IMG/VR virus record: IMGVR_UViG_3300009169_000019
Span: 1 to 64,000 of that record
Strand: one strand, 5' to 3'
Length of the DNA stretch: 64,000 nt
DNA from: a virus
Under the pieces are notes generated by a model. It saw only the letters and a program-made list of their open reading frames with translations. It did not search any database and was not told the origin of the DNA. Below are positions 1 to 7,491 of this stretch, in pieces (positions within the stretch are counted from its first letter, which is position 1; every line of letters starts with the position of its first letter). The position numbers were made by a program, and so were the translations under genes.

Positions 1-59
1 TCCATTGCGGTAAGCATTAAGATAGCTTCCTTTTCATCGCATTCAATATTTACTTTCAT
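1..59 (-). CDS. Small hypothetical protein, 3' part outside window
   Basis: An ATG at 59..57 on the minus strand opens a frame that runs off the left edge after about 19 codons (start MKVNIECDEKEAILM). The charged, amphipathic start looks like a real small phage protein. It lies downstream of the tail cassette in the same direction, after a 217-base spacer. Only the N-terminus is visible, so no function can be given. Confidence 0.45.
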   Translation of the reverse strand, partial: MKVNIECDEKEAILMLTAM

Positions 60-276
60 ATTCTATTAGAAAATTTTGTTAATACTATTTTTTGCTTTTC
101 CCTCAATTAGTTTCATTAGAATATATGTGTTAATCTTACGCACTGCCGATGTAATCTATGATGTAAATACCCCTCAATAGACTTTGGAAAATGGATAAAT
201 ACATTTTTTGCTTAACATAAATCCAAACTACTAAAACTTCTCAGCCATTCTTTAATTATTTGCCATGCTGTCTGCA
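60..276. other. Intergenic stretch with only micro-ORFs
   Basis: This 217-base gap separates two minus-strand genes. It holds only very short minus-strand frames. One of 21 codons starts at 277 and overlaps the previous stop as TAATG (MQTAWQIIKEWL...), and a 22-codon frame follows. I see no clear terminator hairpin, no TAnnTTTG promoter and no RNA gene. It may be a decayed gene remnant. Confidence 0.4.
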
Positions 277-513
277 TTATAATTCGGTATTTAGTTGTAT
301 TTGTTCAAAGTCAATACACTTCTCTAAGTCAACTAAGTTTGCAACCTCTTGATTCACAATAAAATGATTCACTCCGTTTTTGTCGATAATTGGCATTGAA
401 TACGTCAAAGCGTTTTCGTCTGCATAGCCTAATTGGTCGCTTGCTTTAGCGTTTAACTCCTTCCATTCTTCGGGCGTTGTACAAGGGTAATATGTTGGGT
501 AAACTTGTTCCAT
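277..513 (-). CDS. Small hypothetical protein of the tail-fibre cassette
   Basis: A 78-residue soluble protein with no signal peptide or membrane segment. Its ATG (513..511) overlaps the stop of the tail protein upstream as TAATG, which suggests translational coupling. Residues such as YYPCTTPEEWKELNAKA resemble small proteins found just behind tail-fibre genes, but I do not recognise a family. Like its neighbour it is richer in G+C than the rest of the window, so the two probably moved together. It could be a fibre chaperone or fibre accessory subunit; that is inference from position only. Confidence 0.6.
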   Translation of the reverse strand: MEQVYPTYYPCTTPEEWKELNAKASDQLGYADENALTYSMPIIDKNGVNHFIVNQEVANLVDLEKCIDFEQIQLNTEL

Positions 514-2567
514 TATATTTTGCTTAAAGTTTTAAGTAAATTATACATTGCTGTTCGCTTGGTGTTATCATCTTCTCCTTTTACAACGATGTCACCGATA
601 GCGATTACGTTTGCCCATGCGCTTGCTGCATTGTTTCGTGCTAAAAAGTTCAGCCCTGTTGCGTTCATAGCTGTTGTGTTGTTATTTGAGAATGTCTGAC
701 TTATAAAAGATTGACTTACATTATTGATTAAGTATGGCAATGATTCATTAGCGTTAGCAATGTTATTAACCATAGTTGCTAATTTTAAACCTAACCCTGT
801 TGAGGTAAATACAGATGCGTTTCTTCCAACGTTAGCTTGAATGCCATGTCCTTCTTGATTGGTACCTGTATTAATATTAAACAAAGCCCCTGGCCCTGTA
901 ACATAATCATCAGATATTTCTCTTATAGCCTGCAACCCCGCCGTATTCACAAACTTCCTAAACACCGTATAGCTAGTTATAGCAGTATCATTGATATTCA
1001 AGTTAGGCGCACGCATTCCGTATGAAGTACCATTACCCATAATCATAGTTTGGTCAACTATCTCTGCTTTTAATGCGTTGTTGGTTGATGCTGTGTTCAA
1101 AGTCCATGTTTCACCTGTTGCTGATACCCATGATGTTTGGGATGTTGCTCGGTTGTAGGATGAAGGGTTGAAGTCTACAACGGGCGAACCGCCTATTGAG
1201 TTGGAAATTGTGGCTCTAAAAACTATTGCATTTAACATTACTCCTGCTGTTGGTGTGTTGTATGTTCCAATAGTTAATGGGACTGCTGCGTTAAATATAT
1301 TATAGATATTAGTGGAAACTGTTGCTCCAAGTTGAGTCCATGCAACACTTGATGGATTTGTATTTGAAGGATTTGTTGACGTGAAAAATGTTACAACACC
1401 TGTTGACGCAACCCTTGTAAGTCTAACCCAACCATTTGTATTTGCTGCAAATGGAACTGCTACTGTTGAATTTCCACTTTCATTTAGGTTTGAATTTCCA
1501 TCGCTTGAAATCCTAAAACTTAAAGTCGAGCCGTTGCTTATAAAAAAAGAGTAAGCAATATTTGATGAACCTGAATCTCTTTTTCCTATCATAATTTCTG
1601 CACTTGCTGGATTCCAATTTAAATGAGTTAAATTAACAATAATATCTATATCCCCTGTAATCTGATTAGCAACCGCATTTGGCGTACTAAAGTAATTCGA
1701 TGCGACACCTGATAACCAAGCATAATTACTTCCACTATGCACCAAAGCTAAAGGTTGTGCGCTTGCAGTTGTTTGAATAAAGTCACCATTAACACCGCAA
1801 ATGTCGTATAATACCGATGTAGCACGACCACCTGCTGTTGCACCTGTTCCTGACGCTGTTTTTATCCCTGAAATACCCCAATGTGGTTTTAACGCCCACA
1901 TAGCTGTGTTTACACTAGCAACTGAATAGTTATTCTTAACCGACACCACAAACTCATTCAATGCAGTTAGTCCTAATGGTATAGTACCACCATCAGCAAC
2001 AACCCTATCAAAGTGTGCTTGTGCTTCTGCGTCAATGATGTAAACTACATTACTATCAGCATTCGTACAACCATCGCTATCACACGCAGTAACAACACAT
2101 TTAATATTTTGCCCTGCATCTGCTTGAACTAAGGTATAAGTATTATTTGTTTCACCAACTAGCAATGTAGCACCTCGATACCATTGATATGTGTATGGTG
2201 GTATTATTCCCGTGTCGCTAGTCCAAGTACCTGTTGAGCAAGTCAATACATTGCCAACAACTAACGTTCCACTTATCACAGGCGCAACGGTGTTGATAGG
2301 TGCGGAAATAGTTACTTGGTTCCAGGTTACTCCATTAAAAGAATAAAGTTTTCTTGTAGATGTATCTATTCCTAATTTATTAATGGTAATACCGCTAGTT
2401 GGAAATAAAGCAACATTACTACCAATATATAATGAAGAATTACTTAAAGCTGTAAGCTCTGCTTGCAAATCAAAAATAAGTTGATCAAGCATATTAATAA
2501 CTTGATTTACATTATTAGATGTTGCAAAATAAGGAACTCCTTTTATATGCTTTGATTGATAATTCAT
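513..2567 (-). CDS. Tail-associated protein with Ig-like and LamG/lectin-like regions
   Basis: A 684-residue protein. The N-terminus (1..80) has a short coiled-coil-like stretch and may anchor it to the virion. Residues about 92..177 form an Ig-like domain of the kind common on phage surfaces: repeated Thr/Val strands, a TYQWY core and Cys residues at 110 and 157. From about 290 to 460 the pattern (GDIDIIVNL, EIMIGKRDSG, SFFISNGSTLSFRIS) fits a concanavalin/LamG-like jelly roll, and a second Ser/Thr/Asn-rich beta region follows. This is a typical plan for a receptor- or glycan-binding tail protein; the host ligand cannot be read. Start and stop both form TAATG junctions with neighbours. G+C content is clearly higher than in flanking genes, which suggests recent acquisition. 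Confidence 0.75.
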   Translation of the reverse strand: MNYQSKHIKGVPYFATSNNVNQVINMLDQLIFDLQAELTALSNSSLYIGSNVALFPTSGITINKLGIDTSTRKLYSFNGVTWNQVTISAPINTVAPVISGTLVVGNVLTCSTGTWTSDTGIIPPYTYQWYRGATLLVGETNNTYTLVQADAGQNIKCVVTACDSDGCTNADSNVVYIIDAEAQAHFDRVVADGGTIPLGLTALNEFVVSVKNNYSVASVNTAMWALKPHWGISGIKTASGTGATAGGRATSVLYDICGVNGDFIQTTASAQPLALVHSGSNYAWLSGVASNYFSTPNAVANQITGDIDIIVNLTHLNWNPASAEIMIGKRDSGSSNIAYSFFISNGSTLSFRISSDGNSNLNESGNSTVAVPFAANTNGWVRLTRVASTGVVTFFTSTNPSNTNPSSVAWTQLGATVSTNIYNIFNAAVPLTIGTYNTPTAGVMLNAIVFRATISNSIGGSPVVDFNPSSYNRATSQTSWVSATGETWTLNTASTNNALKAEIVDQTMIMGNGTSYGMRAPNLNINDTAITSYTVFRKFVNTAGLQAIREISDDYVTGPGALFNINTGTNQEGHGIQANVGRNASVFTSTGLGLKLATMVNNIANANESLPYLINNVSQSFISQTFSNNNTTAMNATGLNFLARNNAASAWANVIAIGDIVVKGEDDNTKRTAMYNLLKTLSKI

Positions 2568-3388
2568 TAAGAAAGAAGTTTATAATATTGTTTAAAATGA
2601 CGTATTCTATCATTAATTCCTATTACCCCGCCATTTACTCTTTTAGTAACTTTAGTAACAACATCATCTGATGCACCTAAGTCACAAATAGACCAAAGTT
2701 TATTAGAATCAAAGAAGAATGCTGCTGAAGCTAAAGGATATTTAGTAGCAACTAAATCAGGGTTAGCAACACAGTCTTCTCCAATAAATTTAGTAAATCC
2801 AGTATAATTAGCTTTACCAGTTAATTGAATGTAACCTCTTCCACGAAATTTCCAACCATCTTTAGAAGCTTCATTACCATTTTCCATTCTATTAGCATAA
2901 ACTTTAGATGCAATTTTTTCTGGTTGACGTGCATATGCAGGAGCTGTAGCAGAATTAAAATATTTACCAAATATTTTAACTAAACCATCAGCTGAATAGT
3001 TTAAGTTTTCAGATACAGCTTTAAATCCAGCTGATTCATGTCCACATTGTGCTAAAAAATGAGCAAGTCTTAAAGGATTAGTTATATTAAATTTAGCAGC
3101 AGTATCAGGTATTTGTGCAATTACTGCATCAGGAATATGTCCTTTTAAATTAGCTAACTTAAAACTAGAAACAGGTATTACAATTGAAGCTGCAACTGGT
3201 GCAGGTGTTCCAAACATTTTAGACCATGTAACATCACCTACTATACCATCAGCAGTTAATCCATTAGCAGCTTGCCATTCTTTTACTTTAGCTTCTGTAC
3301 CATTGCCAAATATACCGTCAGCAGCTAAACCTAATTTTGTTTGAAGTTGTTTAACTTCTTCTCCTTTTGATCCGTTTTTTAATAACAT
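2567..3388 (-). CDS. Endolysin: peptidoglycan-binding domain plus GH19 chitinase-like lysozyme
   Basis: A 273-residue muralytic enzyme. Residues 1..60 are a PG_binding_1 domain with two half-repeats (LGLAADGIFGNGT, NGLTADGIVGDVTW). Residues about 75..273 fit glycoside hydrolase family 19 as used by phage endolysins: AHFLAQCGHESAGF with the likely catalytic Glu at 118, and FRGRGYIQLTGKANY at 181..195, a conserved GH19 substrate-cleft segment. There is no signal peptide, so release would need the holin-like protein encoded upstream. It would cut glycan strands of host peptidoglycan. It lies at the promoter-distal end of the lysis cassette, and its stop overlaps the start of the tail protein as TAATG. 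Its base composition is AT-rich like the phage backbone. Confidence 0.92.
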   Translation of the reverse strand: MLLKNGSKGEEVKQLQTKLGLAADGIFGNGTEAKVKEWQAANGLTADGIVGDVTWSKMFGTPAPVAASIVIPVSSFKLANLKGHIPDAVIAQIPDTAAKFNITNPLRLAHFLAQCGHESAGFKAVSENLNYSADGLVKIFGKYFNSATAPAYARQPEKIASKVYANRMENGNEASKDGWKFRGRGYIQLTGKANYTGFTKFIGEDCVANPDLVATKYPLASAAFFFDSNKLWSICDLGASDDVVTKVTKRVNGGVIGINDRIRHFKQYYKLLS

Positions 3389-3390
3389 AA

Positions 3391-3807
3391 TTAATTGTAT
3401 CTATTTTTTCTAATCTTTTTTAATTCTTTGTATTTTCTTCTAAAAGTTCTGTAATTACAGGTATCTAGAAACATAGCAGTTTTATTAGTTTCTTCAAACC
3501 ATTTAGATAAACCACGGTTAATATTATAACATTCTTTTAGTCTGCCTTCATAATATGCTTTACACATACCTACAGCTGTATCCTCTTGAATAACTACAAC
3601 AGTATCTACTATTACAGGTTTTAATAATTCTTTTTTTTGAGAATCTATTATAGTAATAAATTTAACAAATTTATTGTTAATATCATCTGCTTGTGTTTTA
3701 GTAAGCATTACAATTTGTTGACCGTCAATAACTTTAGTCTTGGGATATTGGCAATAACTTAAATTGCTCAACAGTATCAGGCATACTAATGTTAGAAATG
3801 CTTTCAT
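3391..3807 (-). CDS. Secreted protein nested in the preceding gene, o-spanin-like candidate
   Basis: I choose the start at 3807 rather than an upstream frame start at 3915. The Met at 3807 opens a clean signal peptide (MKAFLTLVCLILLSNLSYCQ), while the upstream extension only re-reads the previous gene. The mature part is about 118 residues, Lys-rich at the C-terminus, with Cys residues that could form disulfides. Cys19 lies where a lipobox Cys would be (LSYC), but Tyr at -1 is atypical; cleavage after the Gln by signal peptidase I is an alternative. The gene begins inside the upstream frame (overlap 3734..3807) in another reading frame, as Rz/Rz1 spanin pairs often do. The spanin role is inferred from position, export signal and overlap. 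Confidence 0.6.
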   Translation of the reverse strand: MKAFLTLVCLILLSNLSYCQYPKTKVIDGQQIVMLTKTQADDINNKFVKFITIIDSQKKELLKPVIVDTVVVIQEDTAVGMCKAYYEGRLKECYNINRGLSKWFEETNKTAMFLDTCNYRTFRRKYKELKKIRKNRYN

Positions 3808-4066
3808 GTAATTGTTGATTTTCTTTTTTAAGAATGGTAACAACACTGGAGAGACTGTCAACAGCTTTTTCAGCATTTTTAAGGGTACTAATTCTTTTTG
3901 TAATTGTTTTTTCATTTTTTTCTGTTGTTATTTTTACTAAACTATCAATATTTATAGTTTTAAATGATTTAGCTTTTTTAGTTGAAGGGTTTTGACCTAT
4001 TGCAGTAGTAATAGCAATAAACAATATTATTATACTAACAACTAGTATTATTTTATTTTGTAGCAT
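3734..4066 (-). CDS. Membrane-anchored coiled-coil protein, i-spanin-like candidate
   Basis: A 110-residue protein. Residues 4..24 are strongly hydrophobic (ILVVSIIILFIAITTA), and a polar, heptad-like segment follows (about 40..90, NAEKAVDSLSSVVTILKKENQQ). One N-terminal anchor plus a periplasmic coiled coil is the layout of inner-membrane spanin subunits. Its last 25 codons overlap the signal-peptide-encoding start of the next gene in a different frame. The start overlaps the end of the 102-aa gene by 14 bases, so it belongs to the tightly packed lysis operon. The hydrophobic stretch could instead be a cleaved signal peptide (TAIGQ), so the topology is not certain. Confidence 0.6.
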   Translation of the reverse strand: MLQNKIILVVSIIILFIAITTAIGQNPSTKKAKSFKTINIDSLVKITTEKNEKTITKRISTLKNAEKAVDSLSSVVTILKKENQQLHESISNISMPDTVEQFKLLPISQD

Positions 4067-4361
4067 TGATTATAGCATGTTGGGTTATTAAATTTATTAT
4101 AATAGAATCTTTAGAATCTATTTTTTTTTCTAATTTTACAGTAGTTTCTATACAATTGTCAATTCCTTTAACTTCTGCTTTTTCTTTATCTTTATATATG
4201 TAAACTATACCAATAATACATAAAAAAGCTACAGCAGCTACAGGGTATTTTCTAAATTGATTAAAACTAACAGGAAGTTTTACAGCATCTTTAGCTGATT
4301 CAACTGTTTCTTTAACAGTACTTTTAGGTTTCACCGGAGTTTTTCTAGATTGTGTTGCCAT
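4053..4361 (-). CDS. Single-pass membrane protein of the lysis cassette
   Basis: 102 residues. The N-terminal third is Lys/Thr/Pro-rich and basic. One membrane segment lies near 40..56 (AVAAVAFLCIIGIVYIY, approximately), and the tail is charged and coil-forming. Positive charges before the segment predict a cytoplasmic N-terminus and an outside C-terminus. It overlaps both the holin-like gene upstream (17 bases) and the next gene downstream (14 bases). I recognise no family. By context it could be a holin partner, an antiholin or a further spanin-like element. Confidence 0.6.
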   Translation of the reverse strand: MATQSRKTPVKPKSTVKETVESAKDAVKLPVSFNQFRKYPVAAVAFLCIIGIVYIYKDKEKAEVKGIDNCIETTVKLEKKIDSKDSIIINLITQHAIINATK

Positions 4362-4608
4362 TATTTTCAGTTGTATTGTTTGATTTTTTAGTAAATTTAT
4401 CTATTGTATCAGCACCCATGCCAATAGCAGTGATAACTAAAACAGCATTAACTAATGATTCTGCTGGTTCAAAATCTTTATGTGAATAACTATTTAATGT
4501 CATAGTTAAACATAAAAATAATGTTCCAATAAATGCTACTACAGGTTTAACTGATGTAGATCCTCTTTCATCTTTGAATAAATCAACTATCCATTGTTTA
4601 AAATTCAT
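4345..4608 (-). CDS. Holin-like small membrane protein
   Basis: 87 residues with two hydrophobic segments, about 23..40 (PVVAFIGTLFLCLTMTL) and 52..68 (LVNAVLVITAIGMGADTI), joined by a short polar loop. Ends are polar and the C-terminus is Asn/Thr-rich. Phages of Bacteroidota often carry similar two-segment proteins with the same pattern: a polar start, SxKPxVAF, then a Gly-rich second segment near an Asp/Lys pair. They are usually annotated as holins, which form lesions in the inner membrane at lysis. It lies three genes upstream of the GH19 endolysin in the same operon. The call rests on size, topology and neighbours. Confidence 0.65.
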   Translation of the reverse strand: MNFKQWIVDLFKDERGSTSVKPVVAFIGTLFLCLTMTLNSYSHKDFEPAESLVNAVLVITAIGMGADTIDKFTKKSNNTTENNGNTI

Positions 4609-4609
4609 A

Positions 4610-5170
4610 TTAGTATAATTTTTTAAATTTATTAATTACATAAAGAATAACAGATATAGCAATTATTGATAATAATATATAAAATTTTGCTCTTTCTTTA
4701 GTTATTGTTACTTTTTTATCTTTAATATCTATTTTTAATTCTTTAATACTATCTGTTTTTTGAGTAATTTCTGTTTTTAATATAGATTCTAATTTAACAT
4801 CTCTGATATAATTGTTCTTAGTAACAGTTTGAACAATGTTTTTAGTAGGAGGGCATTTTACATAAACTTTGTCATTTTTAACAGAAATGCTAGTTCCTGA
4901 TGGTAAAACAGTATCTTTAGTAGTAATAGATATAGTATCTGTAATGTAGTTATTTTGAATAATAGTATCTATTTTTACTACATCAACAATTACTGTATCA
5001 TTAATGCAATAGCCTCTTTTAACTACTTCTTTTGCTACAATGTTAAATTTTTTATCATTTGTTAACACTCTTTTAACAGAATTGCAGGAAAAAGATATAG
5101 TTATAACTAATAATATAAATAAATAAACAATTAATATTTTTAAAGAATCACTCATACTCTCTTTTTTCAT
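4610..5170 (-). CDS. Lipoprotein with C-terminal membrane segment, unimolecular-spanin candidate
   Basis: 186 residues. The N-terminus has a lipoprotein-type signal: hydrophobic 11..25, then ITISFSC with the lipobox Cys at 29. The middle is rich in Thr/Asp/Ile beta-like repeats (DTIIQNNYITDTISITTKDT) followed by a Lys-rich helical segment. The last 24 residues begin with a clear membrane span (FYILLSIIAISVILYVI, about 163..180) and end with basic residues. An outer-membrane lipid anchor at one end and an inner-membrane span at the other is the defining topology of u-spanins such as T1 gp11. The start overlaps the upstream gene by 23 bases; a second Met at codon 6 is possible. No sequence family was recognised. 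Confidence 0.65.
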   Translation of the reverse strand: MKKESMSDSLKILIVYLFILLVITISFSCNSVKRVLTNDKKFNIVAKEVVKRGYCINDTVIVDVVKIDTIIQNNYITDTISITTKDTVLPSGTSISVKNDKVYVKCPPTKNIVQTVTKNNYIRDVKLESILKTEITQKTDSIKELKIDIKDKKVTITKERAKFYILLSIIAISVILYVINKFKKLY

Positions 5171-5462
5171 TTTTATTATCTTGTATTAATGCAGCATAAA
5201 CCTTATTAAAGGTATCTGGAACATATGGTCTGTCATTGTTACTTTTATTATATGCAAAAACTTTATTGTTTAAATTTTCTACTTGAGATTTTAAATTAAT
5301 AATTTCTACATGGTCAGCAGCTGTTTGCGCTAACAGACTTTTAACATCTGATTTAATTTCTTTAATGTCATCATAAAGAATTATTGCTAAAAAACTCATA
5401 ATTGACGGAAATAACCATGTCTTAACTGTACTAAGAATAGATTTTTCATTAGGTGTTATCAT
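5148..5462 (-). CDS. Membrane-anchored coiled-coil protein, first gene of the lysis operon
   Basis: 104 residues with one hydrophobic segment near 16..30 (WLFPSIMSFLAIILY), then a strong heptad pattern (DIKEIKSDVKSLLAQTAADHVEIINLKSQVENLNN) and a polar tail. The layout suits an inner-membrane protein with an extended coiled coil. It is the first minus-strand gene after the divergent region. It is followed by the lipoprotein/u-spanin candidate with a 23-base overlap. Function is not recognised; an i-spanin-like or holin-regulating role would fit the position. Confidence 0.6.
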   Translation of the reverse strand: MITPNEKSILSTVKTWLFPSIMSFLAIILYDDIKEIKSDVKSLLAQTAADHVEIINLKSQVENLNNKVFAYNKSNNDRPYVPDTFNKVYAALIQDNKNEKREYE

Positions 5463-5626
5463 CTATAAATATATTTGCAGAATTAAATAAATAAAGGAAT
5501 ATACTATTAATATACAAAATAATCATCACAAATAAGACTATGTAATACAATTTTTTAATCCAAAAAAGAAGAACTATTAAAAATATTTAAAATAAAATAC
5601 CAAATGTTAAAATATATAAAAATAAA
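5463..5626. promoter_or_regulatory. Divergent intergenic region between lysis and replication blocks
   Basis: This 164-base, extremely AT-rich gap separates minus-strand genes to the left from plus-strand genes to the right, so promoters for both directions should lie here. On the plus strand a perfect Bacteroidota -7 element TATATTTG occurs at 5470..5477. Its -33 partner is poor (only a T-run near 5442..5446). No matching element was found for the minus strand. The region is next to a DnaA-like gene and could also be a replication origin, but no DnaA-box repeat was recognised. Confidence 0.45.
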
Positions 5627-6013
5627 ATGAATAAACTACTATCCCTTAATGAATTAGAATTAATTATAAACATGCATATTCCTGATGAAATATTTGATAA
5701 ATACAGCAATATTAGGGTAAAATGCAGAAAAAGAGAATTAATAGATCTTAGATTTATATTTTTTCATATTGCCAAAAAGTCAGGTTATACATCTATAACA
5801 ATTGGTAAGTATTTTAAAAAAGACCACTCTACAATACTAAACGGATGGAAAAAGTTTGACAGATATATAAATACAGATGAAGAATTTACTAATAAATATA
5901 AAGTTATTATATCATATATAAATAAATATTACGAGAATGGAATTAGAGTATTATACGAACCTATTAAAAAACCAGTTGACTCCAAATCAACATTACATCC
6001 TCTTCTGTTGTAA
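5627..6013 (+). CDS. DnaA domain IV-like DNA-binding protein
   Basis: 128 residues. Residues about 33..80 match the C-terminal DNA-binding domain of the bacterial initiator DnaA: a basic start (KCRKRELIDLRFIFFHIAK), then SITIGKYFKKDHSTILNGW with the DHST signature at 66..69, which in DnaA contacts the DnaA box. The AAA+ ATPase part of DnaA is absent. It could bind host-type DnaA boxes in the phage origin, recruit host machinery, or act as a transcription factor. It opens the replication operon and its 3' end overlaps the next gene by 77 bases. The last about 25 residues lie outside the domain and look unconstrained. Confidence 0.75.
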   Translation: MNKLLSLNELELIINMHIPDEIFDKYSNIRVKCRKRELIDLRFIFFHIAKKSGYTSITIGKYFKKDHSTILNGWKKFDRYINTDEEFTNKYKVIISYINKYYENGIRVLYEPIKKPVDSKSTLHPLLL

Positions 6014-6506
6014 GAATAATATAAAAATAGGAATATTATATAACACCAAACATGAAGTGTTATTATTACAAAAATCAGGATTTTTAAATGAAAGTTTTAA
6101 AATTACAGACAAAGCTGAAGTTGCTCTTGATAATCTTAGCACAATATTTAGGAAAAAAAAATCTACAGCATTAGAAAGTTTAATGGGACCTGATTTTCTT
6201 ACATATATAGCTGAATTTAGAGAATATTTTCCTAAAAACAAAAAAGCATCTCCATCAGAAATTAAAGCTAAATTTTCAAAACTATTTTTAGAAAATCCTG
6301 GACTTAATTGGAATAAACTAATAAACGCAACAGCTTTGTATTTCTCAGAGACAAGAGAAGAAAGATTTATATATAAAGCTTCAAACTTTATTATGGTGCA
6401 AAGAAGTGGTATTAATAGTTACCCCATATTAGAATATTATGAGAGAATAGAAAATGGTGAAAATCCATCTGACAGAACAGACGTAAATATGTATAAAATA
6501 TATTAA
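5937..6506 (+). CDS. Putative replication protein next to the helicase, possible helicase loader
   Basis: 189 residues, all soluble. The N-terminal segment (YTNLLKNQLTPNQHYILFCC) looks like the first helix of a winged-helix domain. The C-terminal half (about 85..180) is helical with aromatic conserved-looking positions. The gene starts with ATG inside the DnaA-like gene, giving a 77-base overlap. I keep that long start because the N-terminal helix is coherent. It ends one base before the DnaB-like helicase gene, which is where phage helicase loaders often lie. I do not recognise a named family; the loader role is inference from position. Confidence 0.55.
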   Translation: MELEYYTNLLKNQLTPNQHYILFCCKNNIKIGILYNTKHEVLLLQKSGFLNESFKITDKAEVALDNLSTIFRKKKSTALESLMGPDFLTYIAEFREYFPKNKKASPSEIKAKFSKLFLENPGLNWNKLINATALYFSETREERFIYKASNFIMVQRSGINSYPILEYYERIENGENPSDRTDVNMYKIY

Positions 6507-6507
6507 T

Positions 6508-7491
6508 ATGAATGGACAAGAACAAATAATAAAAAAATGGAGACACGTATCAGATATAAGAGCAGAGACTCTTAATTATATCAAAAAAAGAAGAGCTGGT
6601 GTTATACGTTCTGTAAGAACACCGTGGTCTAAATTAAATAATGTTTTAATGGATGGTCTTGAGTGGGGTAGTATCTACATTATTGGTGGTAGACCGGGTA
6701 CGGGTAAAACAAGTGTAGTGAGTCAAATCACTAATATGGCACATTTTAATAATCCTGGACAAGAATTTGCTGTTTTAAATTTTCAGTTTGAAATGGGTGA
6801 TAGAGTAATTGGTGCAAGAGAATTAACTAAACCTCTAAGCATGGATATGAAAAAGATATTCAGTGCTCATCCTACCGATAAACTTTCTCCCACTGAAATA
6901 CAAGACATAGAAAACTATTACAATAAGAAATGTAATGATGAGATATACTATATTACAGACCCTCTTACAGCTAAAGAATTTTCAAGAGAAGTTTTAAGAT
7001 TTTATGCTGCTTTACAAAAACCTATTATTGTGACTTTAGATCATTCTATTCTTGTCAAAAAAAGTATAGATGAAGTAAGTCAAATAGAAGCATTGTATAA
7101 TCTTTCTAGTGAAATGGTAGGTCTTAAGAAAAAAATACCAGATAGTATGTTTATTGTTCTTTCTCAAATGAATAGAACAATAGAAGATCACACTAGAAGA
7201 CAATCTGGTACTGTAGGTAATTATCCAACATCTTCTGATTTGTTTGGAGCAGATGCATTAATGCAAAATGCAGATGCTGTAATTCTAATAAACAGACCAG
7301 ATTTAATGGGTATATCCGAATATGGTCCTGAAAAAATTAAAGTTGAAGACGGTATGGTGGTATTTCATCTTATTAAGAATAGGTTTGGTGAACAATGTAT
7401 GTTGTTCTTTAAACAAGAACTTAAATATTTTGAAGTGCAAGAAGCACCAACACCAAACACAAATAAAATAATGTTTAAAAAAATACCATAA
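6508..7491 (+). CDS. Replicative DNA helicase, DnaB-like RecA-fold ATPase
   Basis: 327 residues. The Walker A motif GGRPGTGKT lies at 60..68, an FEM segment follows, then a Walker B-type strand PIIVTLDHS, the switch LSQMNR, and a late segment typical of DnaB C-terminal domains (NADAVILINRPD, HLIKNRFGEQ). The protein lacks most of the N-terminal primase-interaction domain of bacterial DnaB (about 450 residues), as in several phage helicases. It should unwind duplex DNA ahead of the phage polymerase as a hexamer. The stop overlaps the next start as TAATG. It lies in one operon with SSB and primase genes. Confidence 0.9.
   Translation: MNGQEQIIKKWRHVSDIRAETLNYIKKRRAGVIRSVRTPWSKLNNVLMDGLEWGSIYIIGGRPGTGKTSVVSQITNMAHFNNPGQEFAVLNFQFEMGDRVIGARELTKPLSMDMKKIFSAHPTDKLSPTEIQDIENYYNKKCNDEIYYITDPLTAKEFSREVLRFYAALQKPIIVTLDHSILVKKSIDEVSQIEALYNLSSEMVGLKKKIPDSMFIVLSQMNRTIEDHTRRQSGTVGNYPTSSDLFGADALMQNADAVILINRPDLMGISEYGPEKIKVEDGMVVFHLIKNRFGEQCMLFFKQELKYFEVQEAPTPNTNKIMFKKIP

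Noticed and set aside
60-276. Micro-ORFs of 21, 22 and 25 codons on the minus strand
   Set aside because: Only the TAATG overlap at 277 speaks for the first one. The peptides have no recognisable pattern, so they are noted but not called as genes.
3808-3915. Longer start for the secreted protein at 3391
   Set aside because: The extra 36 residues re-read the upstream gene, and they would bury the signal peptide that starts at 3807.
5627-6506. A single frameshifted gene made of the DnaA-like protein and the following protein
   Set aside because: The second frame has its own ATG and a coherent N-terminal helix, and long overlaps are common in this genome. No slippery sequence was seen near 6000.
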